The notes under the pieces were generated by a model that searched no databases, was not told where the DNA came from, and saw only the letters and a list, made by a program, of their open reading frames with translations. Below are positions 50,598-56,144 of a stretch of 56,144 nucleotides of DNA, one piece after another. This DNA is from an uncultured Clostridia bacterium (GTDB lineage: Bacteria; Bacillota; Clostridia; Oscillospirales; Acutalibacteraceae). The DNA lies in NCBI GenBank assembly GCA_937898195.1, contig CALEJD010000101.1:1-56144 (forward strand). Direction: 5' to 3'. Made by a program: the position numbers and the translations under genes. Each line of letters opens with the position of its first letter. Position 1 is the first letter of the stretch.

Positions 50598-51517
50598 TTT
50601 ATATAATTTTCTTTCACTTTTTCTATAATTGCTTTTGAGTCGATTGAATACTGCTGTCTTAAGTACTTTTGACTACCAACAATGCATGAATATCTGTCAT
50701 CCAATGCAATTCTTACAAGTTTAGCCTTTTTGCTGTCTTGCTCTGCAAGAACTTCAGCAACTGCAGAACCAAATCCACCACTCAAATTATGTTCTTCAAC
50801 AGTAATAATTGTGTTATACTGCGATGCACATTCAAGAATAACCTCTTTATCAATAGGCTTAACTGTCGGGAATGTATAAACTGCAGGTACAATTCCCTCT
50901 TTACTGAGAACCTTGCAAGCTTCGTCAACTTCATCAAAAATAGCACCTGTTGAGAATATTGCAATTTTCTCGCCGTCTTGAATTTTAATTGCTTTACCAA
51001 TTTCAAAGTTATCGATACTATCGTGGATTTGTTTTTCTCCACCTCTACCTAATCTTAAATAACAAGTACCCGGGGTTTCATAGATTGCTTTTGTTGCACA
51101 AGCAGCTTCAACCAAATCGCCCGGTGCAACAACTGTTACATTAGGTAATGCACGCATCATTGCAATATCTTCTGTTGCGTGGTGACTCATACCAAGTGAA
51201 CCATATACAAAACCGCCACCAACACATACTACTTTTACATTTGCATCGTGATAAGCACAGTCGTTACGAATCTGTTCAATGCAACGAAGTGTTGGGAAGT
51301 TACCAATTGAATATGTGTAAACAATCTTACCCTGTAACGCAAGACCTGCTGCGATAGAAGTCATATTCTGCTCGGCAATACCTGCATTGATAATCTGGTC
51401 AGGTAATTCTTCCCAGAATGGTTTTAAAACACCAAAGCCTAAATCACCCGTAACGATATATACGTTTTTATCTTTTTTCGCTATTTCAAGTAAGGTTTTA
51501 ACAAATGTATCTCTCAT
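50594..51517 (-). CDS. Transketolase C-terminal subunit
   Basis: Pyrimidine-binding and C-terminal domains of a split transketolase. The 307-residue product has FGVLKPFWEELPDQIINAGIAEQNM with the conserved Glu that activates thiamine diphosphate, SLGMSHHATEDIAMMRALPN, and VEEHNLSGGFGSAVAEVL in the C-terminal domain. It overlaps both neighbours by ATGA. In a polysaccharide operon it may make a dedicated ketose rather than serve the pentose phosphate pathway; substrate specificity cannot be read. Confidence 0.9.
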   Translation of the reverse strand: MRDTFVKTLLEIAKKDKNVYIVTGDLGFGVLKPFWEELPDQIINAGIAEQNMTSIAAGLALQGKIVYTYSIGNFPTLRCIEQIRNDCAYHDANVKVVCVGGGFVYGSLGMSHHATEDIAMMRALPNVTVVAPGDLVEAACATKAIYETPGTCYLRLGRGGEKQIHDSIDNFEIGKAIKIQDGEKIAIFSTGAIFDEVDEACKVLSKEGIVPAVYTFPTVKPIDKEVILECASQYNTIITVEEHNLSGGFGSAVAEVLAEQDSKKAKLVRIALDDRYSCIVGSQKYLRQQYSIDSKAIIEKVKENYIK

Positions 51518-52371
51518 TTTGTCTCCTCCTTATTTTCATATGGGTCAACAACACCATCGGGCATTGCAGCGTGCAATTCATTTAATGCACCGTCATATTC
51601 TTCACCCTCGTGAGGGAAACGATAGTGCCAAAGAATATCACTTTCCATAAAGGAAACCCCTTTGCCCTTTACTGTATTTGCAATAATAACAGTAGGCTTG
51701 TCCTGTGACTTTTTAGCATCATTCAATGCATTACGGATTTCATCATGATTATGACCATCAATGTCATACACATTCCAACCGAACGCCTTCCACTTTTCTG
51801 CAAATGGAGAAAGTGCTAATGTGTTTTCACAGAAATCAAGACTCTGCATCTTGTTATGGTCAACAATTACAACAAACTGATTAAGTTTAAAATGATTTGC
51901 AAACAAAGCCATTTCCCAAATTGAGCCTTCATCACATTCTCCATCGCCAACAATTGCATATGTATAATAATCTTTGTTTTCGAGATTTGCATTGAGAGCA
52001 ATACCACAAGCCATACAAGCACCATGTCCCAAAGAGCCTGTTGAAATCTCCACACCAGGTATACCCTTATGAGATACATGCCCTGAAAGTCGGCTACCAT
52101 CAGCATAATGTGTTTTAAGCTCTTCTACAGGGAAAAAACCTTTTTCTGCCAATGCTGCATATATTGCTGCACCTGCATGCCCTTTACTGAGCACTATTCT
52201 GTCTCTGTTATCATCTTTTAAATTCTCAGGTGTAATATTGGCTACATCATTATAAAGAACAGAAACTACATCTGCTACTGACAATATTGAGCCAATATGG
52301 CTACCATGTGAAATATGTGTCATTTCGATGCCGTGTCGTCTAATGAGCCAAGCTAATTGTTCACTTTTCAT
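51514..52371 (-). CDS. Transketolase N-terminal subunit
   Basis: Diphosphate-binding domain of a split transketolase. The 285-residue product has THISHGSHIGSILSVADVVSVLY, VLSKGHAGAAIYAALAEKGFF, LGHGACMACGIALNA, and the thiamine diphosphate motif starting GDGECDEGSIWE and ending at DHNKMQ. AAGGAG precedes ATG. Its stop overlaps the start of the C-terminal subunit (ATGA), so the two are made in equal amounts. The pair sits between an aldo/keto reductase and a GT4 gene. Confidence 0.91.
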   Translation of the reverse strand: MKSEQLAWLIRRHGIEMTHISHGSHIGSILSVADVVSVLYNDVANITPENLKDDNRDRIVLSKGHAGAAIYAALAEKGFFPVEELKTHYADGSRLSGHVSHKGIPGVEISTGSLGHGACMACGIALNANLENKDYYTYAIVGDGECDEGSIWEMALFANHFKLNQFVVIVDHNKMQSLDFCENTLALSPFAEKWKAFGWNVYDIDGHNHDEIRNALNDAKKSQDKPTVIIANTVKGKGVSFMESDILWHYRFPHEGEEYDGALNELHAAMPDGVVDPYENKEETK

Positions 52372-52375
52372 CCTA

Positions 52376-53317
52376 TTACTCCTTTGATATTTCTTCTAAT
52401 TTATCTATTTGTTCAGCGGTTAAACTAAAGCTTAATGATTCCGCATTCTGCAAAACCTGTTTTGGTGTTTTAGCACCAACAATTACAACGGAATCTTTTA
52501 AATAATCCAATATCCAACGAATTGCAACGGAAGAAACTGATTTTCCTATTCCGGCTGCTATTTCTTTAAGAACTTCTACAATTTCTAAATTCTTCAAGAG
52601 TTTTTCGCCATGGAAATTCACGTAAATATCTCTTGAACGACGGTCGTTGGATTCAAATTTACAATTTTTGTCATATTTACCGCTCAATATGCCTTGTCCC
52701 AAGCTACCCCATGTAAATGGAGTCATATTGAAATTATCACAGAAAGTAAACATATCGTTTTCGTTTTTACGACAAGCCAAACTGTATTCATCTTGAAATG
52801 AAACAAAAGGATTTTCTTTAAACTGTTTCAATTCTTCCATATCTTCTTTATGGATATTGGATAATCCATAATATCTGATTTTGCCTTGTTGTTTCAAAGT
52901 TTCAAGACTTTCTGCAACATCAGCAAGTGGAGTCTTTCCGTCTCTGTAATGAACCTGATAAAGGTCAATGTAATCTCTATTAAGTCGTTTAAGGCTTGCT
53001 TCAACAGCTTGAAAAATATATTCACGGCTGTTGTCATAAAATGTCTTTCCATTTTCAACTCTTACACCGAATTTGGTTGTAATTATGGCTTTATGAGAAT
53101 CTGCTCCAAGTGCTTCTGCCAAAGTTCTTTCGCTTTCACCGAGACCATAAGTATCTGCAGTATCGAAAAAGTTAATGCCATTATCTAGAGCAGCACGAAC
53201 AGCATCTATTAAGTTTTGTCTTGAAACATCTCCCCATCCGTATCCGCCGAGTGGACACCCACCCATACAAAGAGCTGAAACCTGGATGTCAGTTTTTTTA
53301 ATCTGTACTTTCTGCAT
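52376..53317 (-). CDS. Aldo/keto reductase
   Basis: NAD(P)H-dependent TIM-barrel oxidoreductase of 313 residues. The catalytic tetrad is visible: Asp and Tyr in FDTADTYGLGESER, Lys in AIITTKFG, and His in DLYQVHYRDG. The nucleotide-binding end has VIVGAKTPKQV. It lies four bases before the transketolase N gene and just after the initiating transferase gene. It may reduce a ketose or aldose made by the transketolase; this is inference. AAAGGA precedes ATG. Confidence 0.9.
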   Translation of the reverse strand: MQKVQIKKTDIQVSALCMGGCPLGGYGWGDVSRQNLIDAVRAALDNGINFFDTADTYGLGESERTLAEALGADSHKAIITTKFGVRVENGKTFYDNSREYIFQAVEASLKRLNRDYIDLYQVHYRDGKTPLADVAESLETLKQQGKIRYYGLSNIHKEDMEELKQFKENPFVSFQDEYSLACRKNENDMFTFCDNFNMTPFTWGSLGQGILSGKYDKNCKFESNDRRSRDIYVNFHGEKLLKNLEIVEVLKEIAAGIGKSVSSVAIRWILDYLKDSVVIVGAKTPKQVLQNAESLSFSLTAEQIDKLEEISKE

Positions 53318-53354
53318 TAGCTTTATCCTTTCTTACGAAGACAAAAGATATTCT

Positions 53355-53978
53355 TTATTTTGACTCCTCTTTCGCAGTAACAGTCTCTGCCGAACCATCA
53401 TCTTCGTTACCCTCATTTGTTAACACCGATTTTATAGTCATAAAAAATATTTTTAAATCAAGTGAGAATGAAAGATTATCCACATAATAATTGTCATAAG
53501 CAAACCGTGCTTCAACGGTATTGGTTTTTCTACCGTGAACTGCCGCCCAACCTGTAACACCTGGAAGAACATCAAATCTTTTTAGTTCTTCATCTGTGTA
53601 CTCTTCCCATTGTTTAGGATAATATGTAAGAACAGGACGCGGACCGATTAATGACATTTCGCCCTTTAAAATATTAATTAACTGTGGTAGCTCATCAATG
53701 CTCGTTGCGCGAATAAATTTACCAACAGGAGTTACTCGAGCATCACCCTTTGTACAGAAAACGCCACCTTCTTGTTGTTCAGCGCCAACACACATTGAAC
53801 GGAATTTATACATATCATACACTTTGCCATCTTTTCCGACACGTTGCTGAACAAAAATTGCAGGTCCTGGTGATGTAACTTTGACAATAAAAGCAACTAT
53901 CAACATAAGAGGCCAAAGACACAAAAGTGCACCTAACGAAATTAAAAAATCTAAAATTCTTTTTATTTGCTTGTACAT
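53355..53978 (-). CDS. Undecaprenyl-phosphate sugar phosphotransferase (initiating), locus 2
   Basis: Short PglC/WcaJ-C-like phosphoglycosyltransferase that starts repeat-unit synthesis. The 207-residue protein has one membrane segment (about 8-33), then SPGPAIFVQQRVGKDGKVYDMYKFRSM, TSIDELPQLINILKGEMSLIGPRPVL and LPGVTGWAAVHGR. The acidic Ser/Glu tail is unusual. It is the first gene of locus 2, behind the consensus promoter at 54031-54059. It is clearly different in sequence from the locus 1 enzyme. Confidence 0.93.
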   Translation of the reverse strand: MYKQIKRILDFLISLGALLCLWPLMLIVAFIVKVTSPGPAIFVQQRVGKDGKVYDMYKFRSMCVGAEQQEGGVFCTKGDARVTPVGKFIRATSIDELPQLINILKGEMSLIGPRPVLTYYPKQWEEYTDEELKRFDVLPGVTGWAAVHGRKTNTVEARFAYDNYYVDNLSFSLDLKIFFMTIKSVLTNEGNEDDGSAETVTAKEESK

Positions 53979-54030
53979 AAAAATATCCTTCTATTATTTA
54001 TAAAATCGCGAACTTTCCCATATCTAAATT

Positions 54031-54059
54031 ATTATACTCTTATACTATATAAATGTCAA
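54031..54059 (-). promoter_or_regulatory. Promoter of polysaccharide locus 2
   Basis: TTGACA (54054-54059), 17-base spacer and TATAAT (54031-54036) on the minus strand: a perfect consensus promoter for a 15-gene operon. The leader is short (about 45 bases) and shows no attenuator. Confidence 0.85.
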
Positions 54060-54158
54060 TGAAATTAAAAAATAAAAGACATTTTGTTTAGATGAATTTT
54101 GCACAAAAAAATTTCTGATTTTTTTACTAATTTTTATTTATATGCAATATGTTTTTCA

Positions 54159-54188
54159 TTGACTTTTTAGGGAAAGTTATTATATAAT
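54159..54188 (+). promoter_or_regulatory. Promoter of the CofE-like gene
   Basis: TTGACT (54159-54164), 18-base spacer and TATAAT (54183-54188), divergent from the locus 2 promoter. The leader of about 95 bases (54195-54290) contains no structure I recognise, and no purine riboswitch. Confidence 0.72.
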
Positions 54189-54290
54189 AGTGTGTAATTT
54201 TTAATATTCGGCAAATAGGGTCTTTTTTAGGGCTTGTTTGCGTGGTCTGTTGAAATTTACTTTTGTATTTTTTATATTGGAGAGATATAT

Positions 54291-55481
54291 ATGGAAAGAA
54301 AAGTAGGTACAGTTTCAAGAGGTATTCGTTGTCCTATTATCAGACAAGGTGACAATCTTGTTGACATCACTGTAACAAGTGTACTTGAAGCAGCTGAGAG
54401 TGAAGGATTCGAAATGCGTGACAGAGACGTTGTTTCTCTCACAGAGTCAATCGTAGCACGTGCACAGGGCAACTATGCATCAGTTGACGATATTGCTGCT
54501 GATGTTAAAGCAAAACTCGGTGGTGGCACAATTGGTGTTATTTTCCCAATTTTGTCAAGAAACCGTTTTGCAATCTGTCTTCGTGGTATTGCTAAAGGTG
54601 CAAAGAAAGTTGTTCTTATGCTCAGCTACCCAAGTGACGAAGTTGGTAACTCACTCGTAACACTTGACCAGGTTGACGAAGCAGGAATCAACCCTTATTC
54701 AGACGTACTTGATGAAGCAAAATACAGAGAACTTTTTGGTGAAAACAAGCACGAGTTTACTGGTGTTGACTATGTAGCATACTATTCAGACATCATTAAA
54801 GAAGCAGGTGCAGAAGCTGAAATTATTTTCGCTAACCAACCAAAAACAATTCTCAACTATACAGATTGTGTTCTCACTTGTGACATTCACACAAGAGCCA
54901 GAACAAAGAGAATTCTTAAAGCTGCAGGTGCTAAAGTTGTTTGCGGACTTGACGATATTCTCAACGCTTCTGTAAACGGTAGCGGTTGCAACGAAAAATA
55001 TGGTCTTCTTGGTTCAAACAAGTCAACAGAAGATACAATTAAACTTTTCCCAAGAGAATGCCAAGACCTTGTTGAAGATATTCAGGCTGAATTCTTAAAG
55101 AGAACAGGCAAACACATTGAAGTTATGGTTTATGGCGACGGTGCATTCAAAGACCCACAGGGAAAAATCTGGGAGCTTGCTGACCCGGTTGTATCCCCTG
55201 CTCACACAAGCGGACTTATTGGTACACCTAACGAATTAAAGCTTAAATATCTTGCTGATAATGATTTCAAAGGACTTTCAGGTACTGAACTCAAAGAAGC
55301 AATTTCAAAGAGCATTAAAGCTAAGAATGATAACCTTGTTGGTAATATGGCATCTCAGGGTACAACTCCTCGTCAGCTTACTGACCTTATCGGTTCACTT
55401 TGCGACCTTACAAGTGGTTCAGGTGACAAGGGTACTCCAATCATTCTCGTTCAGGGATATTTTGATAACTATACAGACTAA
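54291..55481 (+). CDS. CofE-like (F420-0:gamma-glutamyl ligase family) protein
   Basis: A 396-residue member of the F420-0:L-glutamate ligase family, judged from the N-terminal core (RGIRCPIIRQGD, DRDVVSLTESIVARAQGNY), a central FANQPKTILNYTDCVLTCDIHTRARTK, and VYGDGAFKDPQGKIWELADPVVSPAHT near residues 300-330. In methanogens and actinobacteria such enzymes add glutamate to F420. No other F420 gene is present, and gut Clostridia are not known to make F420, so the acceptor is probably different. GGAGAG lies 7 bases before ATG. guaA follows 26 bases later and looks co-transcribed. Confidence 0.72.
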   Translation: MERKVGTVSRGIRCPIIRQGDNLVDITVTSVLEAAESEGFEMRDRDVVSLTESIVARAQGNYASVDDIAADVKAKLGGGTIGVIFPILSRNRFAICLRGIAKGAKKVVLMLSYPSDEVGNSLVTLDQVDEAGINPYSDVLDEAKYRELFGENKHEFTGVDYVAYYSDIIKEAGAEAEIIFANQPKTILNYTDCVLTCDIHTRARTKRILKAAGAKVVCGLDDILNASVNGSGCNEKYGLLGSNKSTEDTIKLFPRECQDLVEDIQAEFLKRTGKHIEVMVYGDGAFKDPQGKIWELADPVVSPAHTSGLIGTPNELKLKYLADNDFKGLSGTELKEAISKSIKAKNDNLVGNMASQGTTPRQLTDLIGSLCDLTSGSGDKGTPIILVQGYFDNYTD

Positions 55482-55507
55482 TTTAATATAAAATGGAGGA
55501 ATTCAAA

Positions 55508-56144
55508 ATGGATAGCAATGTTAGACCCGAATCAATGGAAAGAATTACCACCAAAGCGTTAGCTGATGCTTTTATTGACGAGCAGATTAAAGCTGTTCGT
55601 GAGCAGGTTGGCGACAAAAAAGTTCTTCTCGCACTCTCCGGCGGTGTTGACTCTTCAGTTGTTGCTGCTCTTCTTATCAAAGCAATCGGCAAACAGTTAG
55701 TTTGTGTTCACGTTAATCACGGTCTTATGAGAAAGAACGAAAGTGAAAATGTTATTGAAGTTTTCGGCAAAGAGCTTGACGCAAACCTTATTTATGTTGA
55801 TGCTACTGACCGTTTTCTTGACCTTCTTGCAGGTGTTAGTGAACCTGAAAAGAAGAGAAAGATTATCGGTGCAGAATTTATAAACGTATTCGCTGATGAA
55901 GCAAGAAAACTTGAGGGTGTAGAATTCCTTGCACAAGGCACAATCTACCCTGACATTCTTGAAAGCTTTAAACAAGCTGAAGGCAAAAAAGCAGTTAAAT
56001 CTCACCACAATGTTGGCGGACTTCCTGAAGACCTTAACTTCCAGCTTGTTGAACCAATCAAACTTCTCTTCAAAGATGAAGTTCGCGTAGTTGGTGAGGC
56101 TCTTGGTCTTCCACACGCTATGGTTTATCGTCAACCATTCCCAG
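55508..56144 (+). CDS. guaA: GMP synthase ATP-pyrophosphatase subunit, 3' end cut by window
   Basis: Converts XMP to GMP using ATP and ammonia. The visible 212 residues contain the PP-loop ALSGGVDSSV (about 42-51), HVNHGLMRKNE, AQGTIYPDILES, SHHNVGGLP and VEPIKLLFKDEVR, all GuaA hallmarks. The protein starts about 40 residues before the PP-loop; GGAGG stands ahead of ATG 55508, and the CofE-like gene ends just upstream, so the usual N-terminal glutamine amidotransferase domain of about 200 residues is absent. It is therefore of the split (GuaAb) type and would need a separate glutaminase subunit. The gene runs off the window at 56144. Confidence 0.92.
   Translation, partial: MDSNVRPESMERITTKALADAFIDEQIKAVREQVGDKKVLLALSGGVDSSVVAALLIKAIGKQLVCVHVNHGLMRKNESENVIEVFGKELDANLIYVDATDRFLDLLAGVSEPEKKRKIIGAEFINVFADEARKLEGVEFLAQGTIYPDILESFKQAEGKKAVKSHHNVGGLPEDLNFQLVEPIKLLFKDEVRVVGEALGLPHAMVYRQPFP

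Overview
The window looks like a chromosomal segment of an A+T-rich Gram-positive anaerobe of class Clostridia, probably a gut Oscillospirales/Ruminococcaceae-type organism. The evidence is the T-box on cysE, the CIRCE element on groESL, a Gram-positive LexA box on recA, AzlCD, YitT and DUF975 proteins, and strong AGGAGG ribosome sites. Placement below class is inference. No phage genes, transposases, CRISPR arrays, rRNA or tRNA genes were seen.

Layout. (1) 22-4585, minus strand: recA-recX-rimO-pgsA with overlapping stops and starts, then cysE behind its own promoter and a cysteine-type T-box. (2) 4699-5220, plus: rpmB, then an independently promoted candidate small RNA. (3) 5223-7708, minus: DUF2975, XRE regulator and DUF4173 membrane protein. 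(4) 7825-13931, minus: groES-groEL under CIRCE; NAD(P)HX repair enzyme, lipoprotein and MazF; and a DUF348/G5/3D cell-wall protein with a long structured leader. (5) 14262-16353: azlCD (minus) and a YitT protein (plus). (6) 16402-26647, minus: surface-polysaccharide locus 1 with aminotransferase, initiating phosphoglycosyltransferase, acetyltransferase, three glycosyltransferases, WecB, Wzy-like polymerase and Wzx flippase. (7) 26648-36392: a repeat-bearing spacer, rplM-rpsI, ttcA, DUF975, an ApgM-type enzyme with metY, a membrane-anchored XRE protein, and a uracil group (upp, a TudS/DUF523 protein and uraA behind an attenuator). (8) 36402-54059: a plus-strand pair (PF14907-type nucleotidyltransferase and Ser/His S26-type peptidase) converging on locus 2, a 15-gene minus-strand surface-polysaccharide operon starting from a consensus promoter at 54031-54059. 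(9) 54159-56144, plus: a CofE-like ligase without visible F420 context, then guaA without its amidotransferase domain, cut by the window edge.

How the genes work together. The two polysaccharide loci each have their own initiating transferase, glycosyltransferases, Wzx and Wzy, so the strain can probably make two distinct lipid-linked repeat units. Locus 2 encodes UDP-HexNAc 4-epimerase and 6-dehydrogenase functions (a UDP-GalNAcA-type route) and an asparagine-synthase PP-loop protein that could amidate the uronate. It also holds a split transketolase with an aldo/keto reductase, a TagD-like cytidylyltransferase, a LicD transferase and a sulfatase-superfamily protein with an altered active-site motif. 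This combination is the best candidate in the window for undescribed chemistry. Other leads are the small RNA at 5113-5217, the leader of the 3D-domain gene, the 49-bp repeat pair at 26922-27054, MazF without a partner, TudS between two uracil-salvage genes, and the CofE/guaA pair. All product names rest on reading motifs by eye; no database search was run.
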